Shown one piece after another: positions 1 to 7,457 of a DNA stretch of 7,661 bases. The DNA is from Pseudomonadota bacterium. GTDB lineage: Bacteria; Pseudomonadota; Alphaproteobacteria; Rhizobiales; Rhizobiaceae. Numbering within the stretch: the stretch's first letter is position 1; every line of letters begins with the position of its first letter. A model generated the notes under the pieces. It was not told the origin of the DNA and did not search any database. It worked only from the letters and a program-made list of their open reading frames with translations. The DNA is taken from the NCBI GenBank assembly GCA_023435335.1, contig JAEYRU010000036.1, positions 1-7,661 on the forward strand, in the 5' to 3' direction. A program made the translations under genes and the position numbers.

Positions 1-1222
<1,222 letters not shown>

Positions 1223-1226
<4 letters not shown>

Positions 1227-1606
1227 TCGATCATGCCGGCATTTCCGTTTCCGACTGGGACAAGGCGAAAGCGTTCTACGATGCCGCCATGGCGCCCCTC
1301 GGCGCCAGGCTGCTCCACATGGTGCCCGAGCAGTTCACGGGTGGCGTCAAGGTGGGCGGATACGGCCGCGACAAGCCGGACTTCTGGCTGCACGAGAACG
1401 CCGACACCGGCCCGGGCCGGCACTACGCATTCACCGCGCGAAGCCGCTCCGAGGTCGATGCGTTTCATGCGGCCGCGCTTGCCGCCGGCGGGCGCGACAA
1501 TGGCGCGCCGGGCCTGCGCCCGCATTATCACGAGAACTACTACGGCGCCTTCGTCTTCGATCCCGACGGTAACAATATCGAAGCCGTCTGCCACAGGCCG
1601 GAGTGA
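1223..1606 (+). CDS. VOC / glyoxalase-fold family protein
   Basis: Small protein of 127 aa with the layout of one vicinal-oxygen-chelate domain (two beta-alpha-beta-beta-beta modules). The opening MIDHAGISVSDWDKAKAFYD is the usual first strand and helix, with H4 as probable metal ligand. HYAFTARSRSEVDAFH (from 67) starts the second module with H68, and GAFVFDPDGNNIEAV (108-122) ends with E120, the classical last-strand glutamate. A divalent metal site is therefore likely but not proven. The family includes glyoxalase I, dioxygenases and antibiotic-resistance proteins; the exact substrate cannot be told from this sequence. The start is supported by GGAGG at 1211-1215, 7 nt upstream, and by the ATGA overlap with cysS. 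A starting point upstream in the same frame would run deep into cysS and is not plausible. Family assignment is secure, function is unknown. Confidence 0.93.
1600..1603 (+). promoter_or_regulatory. Shine-Dalgarno for a possible 29-codon ORF
   Basis: GGAG lies over the last codons of the VOC gene and is 7 nt upstream of the ATG at 1611. It is the main reason for taking the short frame seriously. It could be chance, because it also encodes part of the VOC C-terminus. Confidence 0.4.
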
Positions 1607-1610
1607 AGCA

Positions 1611-1623
1611 ATGTTGGAAACAT
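1611..1623. repeat. Short inverted repeat (5-bp arms)
   Basis: ATGTT-GGA-AACAT is a perfect dyad at the beginning of the VOC/GFA gap and includes the ATG of the possible short ORF. It is AT-rich, so a weak hairpin or a protein-binding dyad is possible; a 13-nt repeat of this kind can also occur by chance. Confidence 0.25.
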
Positions 1624-1700
1624 CAACCAAAGCAGCAACTTGGTCGGCCGCGCGGAATCATTCCGGCAGGAAGTTGAATCACTTTGCGAGGTGGAGATGA
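1611..1700 (+). CDS. Possible 29-aa small ORF or leader between VOC and GFA genes
   Basis: A short frame fills the only large gap in the operon. It starts with ATG 4 nt after the VOC stop, has GGAG at a 7-nt spacing, and its TGA overlaps the ATG of the first GFA gene as ATGA (1697-1700). This is the same junction type as the other genes in the train. The predicted peptide starts MLETSTKAATW and ends FARWR. It is basic (two K, four R, two H) with two tryptophans and no cysteine, signal peptide or membrane segment. Only 17 of its 30 codons end in G or C, clearly less than the neighbouring genes, so it may not be under protein-level selection. Possible roles are a coupling device that delivers ribosomes to the GFA start, a leader peptide, or a fortuitous frame. 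I do not recognise the peptide. Confidence 0.35.
   Translation: MLETSTKAATWSAARNHSGRKLNHFARWR
1653..1665. repeat. Short inverted repeat (6-bp arms), candidate operator
   Basis: CGGAAT-C-ATTCCG is a perfect dyad with a single central base, lying 31 nt before the first GFA start. The symmetry fits a dimeric regulator site better than an RNA hairpin, since only five pairs with a 3-nt loop could form. I see no second copy and no clear -35/-10 next to it, so an operator role is speculative. Confidence 0.25.
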
Positions 1701-2200
1701 GCCTCGACAACAGGCCCGTTTATTCCGGCGGCTGCCAGTGCGGGGCGGTGCGCTTCCGCGTGGAGGGCGCGCTGAGCAACGTCTCGGTCTGCCACTGCCG
1801 CATGTGCCAGAAGGCGTTCGGCAATTTCTATGCGCCGCTCGCCACCGTTCCTCCGGAAGGACTCGAATGGACGCGGGGCGAGCCCCGGCGCTTCCGCTCG
1901 TCCAACCACGTCCTGCGCGGCTTCTGCGCCGAATGCGGCACGCCGCTCACCTTCGAGGCACCGGACGGTGTGGCGCTTGCCATCGGCGCGTTCGACCATC
2001 CTGAGGAGGTGGCGCCCACGATCCAGTGGGGCATCGAAGCCAAGCTGCCTTACGTGGACGACATCCCCGCGCTGCCCGGCGAGGCGACAGAGGCGGATAT
2101 CGGCTCCGCGCCGTACCTTGCCGACCTGGAGAACTACCAGCACCCCGACCACGATACGGACACGTGGCCGCCGGCAGGTCGCACGGGAGACGGGCGATGA
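1697..2200 (+). CDS. GFA family (DUF636) zinc protein, copy 1
   Basis: A 167-aa member of the Gfa-like family, named after the glutathione-dependent formaldehyde-activating enzyme of Paracoccus, whose catalytic role has been disputed. The seven family cysteines are present: C13 and C15 in GGCQCGAVRF, C32, C34 and C37 in CHCRMCQK, and C77 and C80 in GFCAECGTPLTF. In the family, four of these (first and last pairs) form a structural zinc site and the CHCxxC trio a second, substrate-side zinc site. The C-terminus carries YQHPDHDTDTWPP (147-159), shared with the next two genes. ATG 1697 is chosen because GAGG lies at 1688-1691 (5-nt spacing) and because the protein then begins just before the conserved GGCQCG. 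A TTG at 1640 in the same frame would add 19 residues without family similarity. The substrate is unknown; binding of a thiol adduct is only a family-based guess. Confidence 0.93.
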   Translation: MSLDNRPVYSGGCQCGAVRFRVEGALSNVSVCHCRMCQKAFGNFYAPLATVPPEGLEWTRGEPRRFRSSNHVLRGFCAECGTPLTFEAPDGVALAIGAFDHPEEVAPTIQWGIEAKLPYVDDIPALPGEATEADIGSAPYLADLENYQHPDHDTDTWPPAGRTGDGR

Positions 2201-2688
2201 ACGGCAAGATTCACACCGGCGGCTGCCAGTGCGGCGCGGTCCGCTACCGCGTGACGGGTCGATTGGCCGGCGCGCATGTCTGCCACTGCCGCATGTGCCA
2301 GAAGGCGACCGGCAACTGCTTCATGCCGCTTGCGCGGGCGCAATTGGCCGAATTCTCTTTCACGCGTGGCGAACCGGCATGGTTCTGGTCCTCCGGCACC
2401 GTGCGGCGCGGCTTCTGCGCCAGCTGCGGTACCCCGATGTTCTTCGACATCCCCGGCCGCGATGTGCTGTCGATCGCGCTGGGCACGCTCGACGATCCGG
2501 CGGCTGTCCCGCCCATATTCCAGTGCGGAACCGAGGCGCGCATGCCATGGCTCGACGGCCTGTTGGCGCTGCCCTCCGACGCGGCCGACGATGCCGCATG
2601 GTATGAGGAGATCGCGGCGTCGGGCATAAACCAGCACCCGGACCGCGATACGGACACGTGGCCGCCCGCAGGGGAGGAGCGCCGATGA
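2197..2688 (+). CDS. GFA family (DUF636) zinc protein, copy 2 (divergent)
   Basis: A 163-aa Gfa-like protein with the complete cysteine set: C10 and C12 (GGCQCGAVRY), C29, C31 and C34 (CHCRMCQK), C74 and C77 (GFCASCGTPMFF). It differs from its two neighbours in having two further cysteines, C41 (GNCFMP) and C110 (FQCGTE), and in aromatic or hydrophobic changes around the middle (AWFWSSGTVRRGFC instead of an R..SSN type segment). The C-terminal NQHPDRDTDTWPPAG (145-159) is kept. The start is fixed by GGAG at 2186-2189 (7-nt spacing), the ATGA overlap with copy 1 and the short distance to the first conserved cysteines. The zinc fold is expected; the substrate is not known. The divergent pocket-side residues suggest a different ligand from copies 1 and 3, but this is inference. 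Confidence 0.93.
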   Translation: MNGKIHTGGCQCGAVRYRVTGRLAGAHVCHCRMCQKATGNCFMPLARAQLAEFSFTRGEPAWFWSSGTVRRGFCASCGTPMFFDIPGRDVLSIALGTLDDPAAVPPIFQCGTEARMPWLDGLLALPSDAADDAAWYEEIAASGINQHPDRDTDTWPPAGEERR

Positions 2689-3152
2689 CCGCGATCACCG
2701 GCGGCTGCCAGTGCGGAGCGGTGCGCTTCCGCGCGGAAGAGCTTGGCCGCGCCTCGATCTGTCATTGCCGCATGTGCCAGAAGGCATTCGGCTCGTTCTT
2801 CGGCCCGCTGGTGACGGCGAAGCGTCTTGTCTGGACGCGCGGCGAGCCGGCGCGCTACGCCAGCTCCAACGTCGTGAAAAGGGGCTTCTGCGCAAATTGC
2901 GGCACGCCGCTGACCTTCGAGTATCCCGGCGGCATCGACGTAGCGATCGGCGCGCTCGACGATCCCGAGCTTGCGCCGCCGGCCATCGAGGTGGGCCGGC
3001 AGGGCAAGCTCTCCTATTTCGCGACGCTTCATTTGTTGCCGGGCAGGCCCGACAATGAGGTCAAGGCGCACGAGGCCTACCTGCGTTCCGTCGTCTCCAA
3101 CCAGCACCCCGACCATGACACCGGGACCTGGCCGCCCGAGGGGGCGACATGA
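2685..3152 (+). CDS. GFA family (DUF636) zinc protein, copy 3
   Basis: The shortest copy, 155 aa. Cysteines C8 and C10 (GGCQCGAVRF), C26, C28 and C31 (CHCRMCQK), C69 and C72 (GFCANCGTPLTF) are all present, so both zinc sites should form. Residues 50-62 (WTRGEPARYASSN) and GTPLTFE match copy 1 closely. The C-terminal NQHPDHDTGTWPP (139-151) is conserved, with one change (G for D) inside the motif. The start has GGAGG at 2673-2677 (7-nt spacing; an overlapping GGAG at 2676-2679 gives 5 nt) and an ATGA overlap with copy 2; the 3' end overlaps the aminopeptidase start in the same way. As for the other copies, a formaldehyde-glutathione role cannot be concluded from the family name; these proteins are shorter than the Paracoccus enzyme (about 190 aa). 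Confidence 0.93.
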   Translation: MTAITGGCQCGAVRFRAEELGRASICHCRMCQKAFGSFFGPLVTAKRLVWTRGEPARYASSNVVKRGFCANCGTPLTFEYPGGIDVAIGALDDPELAPPAIEVGRQGKLSYFATLHLLPGRPDNEVKAHEAYLRSVVSNQHPDHDTGTWPPEGAT

Positions 3153-4108
3153 GCGGGCTGCGCGTCCTTTACCCGGAGATCGAGCCCTTCGAAACAGGGA
3201 TCCTCGACGTCGGCGACGGTCACTCGGTTTACTGGGAGCGCGTCGGCTCGAAGGGCGGCAAACCGGCGGTCTTCCTGCACGGTGGCCCCGGCGGAGGCCT
3301 TTCGCCAAAACACCGGCGGCTGTTTGACCCCGCGCGCTACGAGGTGATCCTGTTCGACCAGCGCGGCTGCGGAAAATCGACGCCGCATGCGGAACTGGAA
3401 TCCAACACCACTTGGCACCTCGTGGCCGACATGGAGCGGCTGCGCGAGAAATTCGGCTTCAAGAAATGGCTCGTCTTCGGCGGATCGTGGGGATCGACGC
3501 TGGCGCTTGCCTATTCGCAGACGCATCCGATGCGCGTGAGCGAACTGGTCGTGCGGGGCATTTACACTCTCAGCCGGGCCGAACTCGACTGGTATTATCA
3601 GTTCGGCGTGTCGGAGATGTTTCCGGAGAAATGGGAGCGCTTTCTGGAGCCGATTCCGGCGGGCGAGAGGGGGAACATGATGACGGCCTACCGGAAGCTG
3701 CTCACGGGGTCTGACCGCAAGAAGCAGATAGAAGCGGCGAGGGCGTGGAGCCTGTGGGAAGGCGAGACGATCACCCTGCTGCCCGAGCCGCAAATGAGCG
3801 ACCAGTTCGGCGAGGACGACTTTGCGCTCGCCTTCGCGCGCATCGAAAACCACTATTTCGTACACGGCGGCTGGCTGCGCGAACGCCAGCTGCTTGACGA
3901 CGCCCACAAGCTCGAGGGCATCCCCGGCGTCATCGTCCATGGCCGCTACGACATGCCGTGCCCGGCGCGCTATGCGTGGGAACTGCACAAGGGCTGGCCT
4001 GAAGCCGAATTCTTCCTGATCGAGGGCGCCGGCCATGCCTACTCGGAGCCGGGCATCCTCGACCGGCTCATCTATGCGACGGACAAGTTTGCAGGCAAAA
4101 CGCCATGA
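3149..4108 (+). CDS. pip: Prolyl aminopeptidase (proline iminopeptidase), peptidase family S33
   Basis: A 319-aa alpha/beta-hydrolase that removes N-terminal proline from peptides, in the cytoplasm (no signal peptide seen). The oxyanion-hole motif HGGPGGG is at 44-50, the nucleophile elbow GGSWGS at 111-116 with S113, the acid D268 in GRYDMPCP and the base H296 in GAGHAYSEPG. These are the same numbers as the triad of the Serratia marcescens enzyme, whose length (317 aa) is nearly equal. E204 (WEGE) and E233 (RIENHYF) correspond to the glutamates that hold the substrate amino group, and C271 is also kept. FDQRGCGKS (69-77) is the family strand-loop before the cap region. The start overlaps the end of the third GFA gene by ATGA and has a purine-rich GAGGGG at 3138-3143. 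Position between GFA genes and cimA suggests a shared transcript rather than a shared pathway. Confidence 0.95.
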   Translation: MSGLRVLYPEIEPFETGILDVGDGHSVYWERVGSKGGKPAVFLHGGPGGGLSPKHRRLFDPARYEVILFDQRGCGKSTPHAELESNTTWHLVADMERLREKFGFKKWLVFGGSWGSTLALAYSQTHPMRVSELVVRGIYTLSRAELDWYYQFGVSEMFPEKWERFLEPIPAGERGNMMTAYRKLLTGSDRKKQIEAARAWSLWEGETITLLPEPQMSDQFGEDDFALAFARIENHYFVHGGWLRERQLLDDAHKLEGIPGVIVHGRYDMPCPARYAWELHKGWPEAEFFLIEGAGHAYSEPGILDRLIYATDKFAGKTP

Positions 4109-5718
4109 AGAAAGAACGAATCTACCTTTTCGACACCACATTGCGCGACGGCCAGCAGACGCCGGGGATCGACTTCTCCGTCGAGGACAAGATCGCTATC
4201 GCCGCCATGCTGGATGAGTTCGGCATGGCCTACGTCGAGGGCGGCTATCCCGGCGCAAACCCGACTGACACGGCGTTCTTTTCGCAGAAGCGCACGCGTC
4301 GCTCGTCCTTCGTCGCCTTCGGAATGGTGAAGCGCGCTGGCATCTCGGCTTCCAACGATCCGGGGCTCGCCGCCCTGCTGCAGGCGAAGTCCGACGCGAT
4401 CTGCTTCGTGGCCAAGAGCTGGGACTATCACGTGCGGGTGGCGCTCGGCTGCACCAATGAGGAAAACCTCGAATCGATCTCGGCTTCAGTCGAGGCGGCC
4501 GCGAAGGCGGGCAAGGAGGTCATGCTCGACTGCGAGCATTTCTTCGACGGCTTCAAGGCCAATCCGGACTACGCACTGGTCTGCGCGAAGACTGCTTATG
4601 CCGCCGGCGCGCGCTGGGTGGTGCTGTGCGACACCAATGGCGGCACGCAGCCGTCGGAGGTGCGCGAGATTGTCGGCAAGGTGATCGCCTCCGGCGTACC
4701 CGGAGACAGGCTCGGCATCCATGCCCATGACGACACCGGCCAGGCGGTGGCAAACTCGCTCGCCGCGGTGGAGGCGGGTGTACGCCAGATCCAGGGAACG
4801 CTCAACGGCATCGGAGAGCGCTGCGGCAATGCCAATCTAGTCACCATCATTCCGACGCTGATGCTGAAGCCGGCCTGGGCCAGCCGTTTCGAGACCGGTC
4901 TCGACAAGGAAGCACTGGTGGGCATCACGCGCCTGTCGATCGCCTTCGACGAGTTGCTCAACCGCGCCCCGGACACGCAGGCGCCCTATGTCGGCCGCTC
5001 GGCCTTCGCCACTAAGGCCGGCATCCATGCCTCGGCGCTTGTGAAGGAGCCGCAAACCTACGAGCACGTGCCGCCCGAGAGTGTCGGCAACCGCCGCCGC
5101 GTGATGGTCTCCGACCAGGGTGGAAAGTCGAATTTCATCGCCGAGTTGAAACGCCGCGGCATCGTCGTTGCCAAGGACGATCCGCGCCTCGACAGCCTGA
5201 TCGCGCTGGTCAAGGAGCGCGAGGCGCAGGGTTACGCCTACGAGGGCGCGGACGCGAGCTTCGATCTGCTCGCCCGGCGCACCCTGGGCGCCGTGCCCGA
5301 GTTCTTCCAGGTCGATTCCTTCCGCTGCATGGTCGAGCGGCGCTTCGACGCCAACGGCAACATCAAGACCGTCTCGGAGGCGATCGTAAAGGTCACGGTT
5401 GACGGGGAGACCCGCATGTCGGTGGCAGAGGGTCATGGTCCGGTGAACGCGCTCGACATAGCGCTGCGCAAGGATCTCGGCAGGTACCAGGACGAGATCG
5501 CCGACATGGAACTCGTCGACTTCAAGGTGCGCATCCTCAATGGCGGCACCGAGGCGATCACGCGCGTGCTGATCGAATCCCACGACGGCACCGGCGCCCG
5601 CTGGTGGACGGTGGGCGTGTCGGAGAACATCATCGACGCCTCGTTCCAGGCGCTGATGGACTCGATCGTCTACAAACTGGTGAAGAACCGCGAGGGAACG
5701 CAGGTCGCGGCGGAATAG
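4105..5718 (+). CDS. cimA: (R)-citramalate synthase
   Basis: A 537-aa enzyme of the LeuA/HMG-CoA-lyase superfamily that condenses pyruvate with acetyl-CoA to (R)-citramalate, giving 2-ketobutyrate for isoleucine without threonine deaminase. The opening FDTTLRDGQQTPGIDFS (9-25) carries catalytic R14 and metal ligand D15. GIHAHDDTG (204-212) provides H206 and H208, and LNGIGERCGNANL (233-245) is the HMGL signature. AGIHASALVKEPQTYEHVPP (305-324) belongs to the linker subdomains, and about 400-530 forms the LeuA-type regulatory dimer domain. Such domains bind the end-product amino acid in the family, so isoleucine feedback is likely. The 2-isopropylmalate and homocitrate synthase alternatives are less likely because the start motif and overall length fit the long CimA type. 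The start overlaps the pip stop (ATGA); the upstream Shine-Dalgarno is weak (AGG at 4093-4095), so translation may depend on coupling. Confidence 0.92.
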   Translation: MKKERIYLFDTTLRDGQQTPGIDFSVEDKIAIAAMLDEFGMAYVEGGYPGANPTDTAFFSQKRTRRSSFVAFGMVKRAGISASNDPGLAALLQAKSDAICFVAKSWDYHVRVALGCTNEENLESISASVEAAAKAGKEVMLDCEHFFDGFKANPDYALVCAKTAYAAGARWVVLCDTNGGTQPSEVREIVGKVIASGVPGDRLGIHAHDDTGQAVANSLAAVEAGVRQIQGTLNGIGERCGNANLVTIIPTLMLKPAWASRFETGLDKEALVGITRLSIAFDELLNRAPDTQAPYVGRSAFATKAGIHASALVKEPQTYEHVPPESVGNRRRVMVSDQGGKSNFIAELKRRGIVVAKDDPRLDSLIALVKEREAQGYAYEGADASFDLLARRTLGAVPEFFQVDSFRCMVERRFDANGNIKTVSEAIVKVTVDGETRMSVAEGHGPVNALDIALRKDLGRYQDEIADMELVDFKVRILNGGTEAITRVLIESHDGTGARWWTVGVSENIIDASFQALMDSIVYKLVKNREGTQVAAE

Positions 5719-5731
5719 GGGTCCGCCGGTA

Positions 5732-5759
5732 TGATCAACCGTTTTCGATGGTTCGATCA
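5732..5759. repeat. Imperfect inverted repeat after cimA
   Basis: TGATCAACC (5732-5740) and GGTTCGATCA (5750-5759) are complementary over nine pairs with one bulged C and a 9-nt loop. It lies 13 nt after the cimA stop, in the only gap between the two plus-strand gene groups. No T-run follows, so it does not look like a rho-independent terminator. It could be a transcript-end stem-loop or a binding site upstream of rarD. The rest of the 92-nt gap (5719-5810) shows no convincing promoter hexamers. Confidence 0.4.
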
Positions 5760-5810
5760 GAATTATGCGTTGGTCGCCGCGCGGGCGCTGTCCTAATTGG
5801 CTGGTCCAGA

Positions 5811-6767
5811 ATGACGACCGACGAGCAGGAGAGGGCGGTGTCCTTGTCAACGCCAACGGGCGCGGCCGCGACGCCGGTTTCGGAAGAGCCTGGCCAGGCC
5901 GACGCCACGCGCGGCTTCTTCTTCGCGCTCACCGCATATCTGATGTGGGGTTTCCTGCCGCTCTACATGAAGGCGGTCGCTCATATCCCGTCCATCGAGG
6001 TACTGGCTCATCGCATCGTTTGGTCGGTACCCGTCGCCGGCGTCGTGCTTCTTGTGCTTGGGCGCACCGGCGACATCGCTGCGGCGATGCGCTCGCCGCG
6101 CACCCTGCTGATGGCCGGAGTGACTGCCTCGATCATCGCCGTCAACTGGCTCATCTATGTGTGGGCGATCGCCGTCGACCGAACGGTGGAGACGGCGCTC
6201 GGCTATTACATCAATCCGCTGGTGACGGTGGTGCTCGGCGCGGTACTGCTGGGCGAGCGCCTCAGCCGCATGCAGATCGTTGCCGTAGGGCTTGCCGCGG
6301 CCGCAGTGGTCGTCCTGACGGTCGATGCCGGCGGTCTGCCGTGGGTCTCGCTTTCGCTTGCATTCTCCTTCGCCGCCTATGGCTATCTGAGGAAGACCCT
6401 GCCTATCGGGCCGTCACAAGGCTTCTTCCTTGAAGTGCTGATCCTGTGCGCCCCGGCACTCCTCTATGTCGCGTGGACGGAGGCGGCCGGCTCGGGTCAT
6501 TTCCTCGATGACGGCAACTGGTGGATGCTCATGTTCTCGGGCCCGGTCACAGCCGCGCCGCTGATCCTCTATGCTTTCGGAGCCAAGCTGCTGCGCTTCT
6601 CCACCATCGGGATCATGCAGTACATCGCGCCGACCATGATCGCGGCAATCGGCGTTTTCGTCTTTGGCGAGCCGTTCGGTCCGGCGCGCATCGTCGCGTT
6701 CGCACTGATCTGGGCGGCGCTCGCGCTTTACACCTGGTCGATGTTTTACGGAAAACGGGAGGGGTGA
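5811..6767 (+). CDS. rarD: RarD-type EamA/DMT-superfamily inner-membrane transporter
   Basis: A 318-aa membrane protein with about ten hydrophobic helices (roughly 36-54, 66-84, 98-121, 129-147, 154-171, 177-194, 204-222, 238-256, 264-286, 292-312), in two five-helix EamA halves. RarD-type marks are LTAYLMWGFLPLYMK (40-54), NWLIYVWAI (112-120), GYYINPL (131-137), LGERLSRMQ (147-155) and QYIAPTM (270-276). E. coli RarD (296 aa) is linked by name to chloramphenicol sensitivity; the physiological substrate is not established. ATG 5811 is preferred because G/C-ending codons begin there, but it has no Shine-Dalgarno. GTG 5838 has GGAG at 5828-5831 with 6-nt spacing and would give 309 aa with a shorter, more family-like hydrophilic tail. 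The gene abuts the GST gene, so the two are probably co-transcribed, perhaps independently of the cysS-cimA group. Confidence 0.92.
   Translation: MTTDEQERAVSLSTPTGAAATPVSEEPGQADATRGFFFALTAYLMWGFLPLYMKAVAHIPSIEVLAHRIVWSVPVAGVVLLVLGRTGDIAAAMRSPRTLLMAGVTASIIAVNWLIYVWAIAVDRTVETALGYYINPLVTVVLGAVLLGERLSRMQIVAVGLAAAAVVVLTVDAGGLPWVSLSLAFSFAAYGYLRKTLPIGPSQGFFLEVLILCAPALLYVAWTEAAGSGHFLDDGNWWMLMFSGPVTAAPLILYAFGAKLLRFSTIGIMQYIAPTMIAAIGVFVFGEPFGPARIVAFALIWAALALYTWSMFYGKREG
5828..5831 (+). promoter_or_regulatory. Shine-Dalgarno supporting alternative rarD start at GTG 5838
   Basis: GGAG within the AGGAGAGGG run sits 6 nt before GTG 5838, in frame with rarD. No comparable site precedes ATG 5811. It either marks the true start or is a coincidence of the Q-E-R codons in the longer reading. 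Confidence 0.45.
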
Positions 6768-7454
6768 ATGTACGAACTGGTGATGGCCAACAAGAACTAC
6801 TCGTCCTGGTCGCTCCGGCCGTGGGTTCTGATGCGCGCCCGCGGCATTGCCTTCACTGAGAGGCTGATCCCGTTTCCCGGAGGCGACAGCGCGCCGACCT
6901 ACAGGTCGTTCTCGCCGTCTGGCCGCGTACCCTGCCTGATCGACGGTGAGCTCAAGGTCTGGGATTCGATCGCCATCGTCGAATATCTCGCCGAGAGCCA
7001 CTCCGGCGTCTGGCCGGCTGATCGCGTGGCGCGCGCATGGTCACGCTCCGCGACGGCGGAGATGCACTCCTCGTTTGCGACTCTGCGCGACATCTGCACC
7101 ATGAATTGCGGCATCCGCGTCGCGCTGCGCGAGCGGCCGCCCGCACTGCTTCGCGACGTCGCACGCATTGCCGAGCTCTGGAACGAGGGCCTGTCGCGCT
7201 TCGGCGGGCCGTATCTCGCAGGCGGCGAGTTCACCGCAGCCGACGCCTTCTACGCGCCCGTGGTGTTTCGCGCCCAGACCTACGATCTCGAATTCGGCGC
7301 CGCCGCCGATGCCTACAGGGATCGGATGCTGGCGCACCCGGCCATGCGCGAGTGGTATGAAGCGGCGCTCGCCGAGCCCTGGCGCGAAGAAGGTCACGAG
7401 GACGAGGCGCGGCTTTACGGAAACTGGACGGCGGACCTGCGCGCTGCCGGCTGA
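6768..7454 (+). CDS. Glutathione S-transferase family protein
   Basis: A 228-aa soluble protein with a thioredoxin-like N-terminal domain and an all-helical C-terminal domain. The N-terminus NKNYSSWSLRPWVLMRARGI (8-27) places serines 12-13 and 15 where the catalytic Ser of serine-type GSTs lies. GRVPCL (52-57) holds the conserved cis-proline P55 and WDSIAIVEYLAE (65-76) the D66-S67 pair that binds the gamma-glutamyl part of glutathione. FTAADAFYAPV (155-165) contains the S/T-x-x-D N-capping box (T156, D159). SSWSLRPW recalls zeta-class GSTs (maleylacetoacetate isomerase), but the zeta SSCS motif is not exact, so no class or substrate is assigned. GGAGG at 6758-6762 is 5 nt upstream of ATG, which directly follows the rarD stop with no spacer. 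There is no terminator before the convergent gene. Confidence 0.93.
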   Translation: MYELVMANKNYSSWSLRPWVLMRARGIAFTERLIPFPGGDSAPTYRSFSPSGRVPCLIDGELKVWDSIAIVEYLAESHSGVWPADRVARAWSRSATAEMHSSFATLRDICTMNCGIRVALRERPPALLRDVARIAELWNEGLSRFGGPYLAGGEFTAADAFYAPVVFRAQTYDLEFGAAADAYRDRMLAHPAMREWYEAALAEPWREEGHEDEARLYGNWTADLRAAG

Positions 7455-7457
7455 ATC

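Larger units (their letters stand above)
1697..3152 (+). repeat. Tandem array of three GFA paralogues
   Basis: Three homologous genes follow head to tail with 4-nt overlaps. Conserved DNA blocks mark each unit: the GGCGGCTGCCAGTGCGG block near 1727, 2218 and 2700, and the CHCRMCQK coding block at 1790-1816, 2281-2307 and 2760-2785. The latter is identical over 27 nt between copies 1 and 2. A 21-nt block at the 3' ends (2152-2172 and 2646-2666) is also identical between copies 1 and 2. By eye, copies 1 and 3 resemble each other more in protein sequence outside these blocks (RGEPxR, SSN, PLTFE) than either resembles copy 2. The array most simply arose by tandem duplication followed by divergence. 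Confidence 0.85.

Noticed and set aside
1640..1696. TTG start giving a longer first GFA protein
   Set aside because: There is no Shine-Dalgarno, the extra residues do not match copies 2 and 3, and ATG 1697 has GAGG at 5-nt spacing.
1697..3152. CRISPR-like or mobile-element repeat because of recurring blocks about 480-490 nt apart
   Set aside because: The recurring blocks encode the same protein motifs in three paralogous genes. There are no short regular repeats, terminal inverted repeats or transposase.
2244..3308. Long minus-strand open frame opposite GFA copies 2-3 and the start of pip
   Set aside because: It is antisense to genes with clear motifs and owes its length to high GC. Its product is Arg/Ala-rich with no recognisable domain.
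3077..4141. 354-codon minus-strand open frame opposite pip
   Set aside because: It mirrors the codon structure of the secure prolyl aminopeptidase gene. No family motif or credible start context was seen.
5732..5770. Rho-independent terminator after cimA
   Set aside because: The stem has a bulge, is not GC-rich and is not followed by a T-run.
5740..5810. Sigma-70 type promoter for rarD
   Set aside because: Candidates such as TTGGTC with CTAATT match the hexamers poorly, so no promoter is called.
4837..5856. 339-codon minus-strand open frame opposite cimA
   Set aside because: It is antisense to the LeuA-type region of cimA and has no recognisable motif, so it is a high-GC shadow frame.
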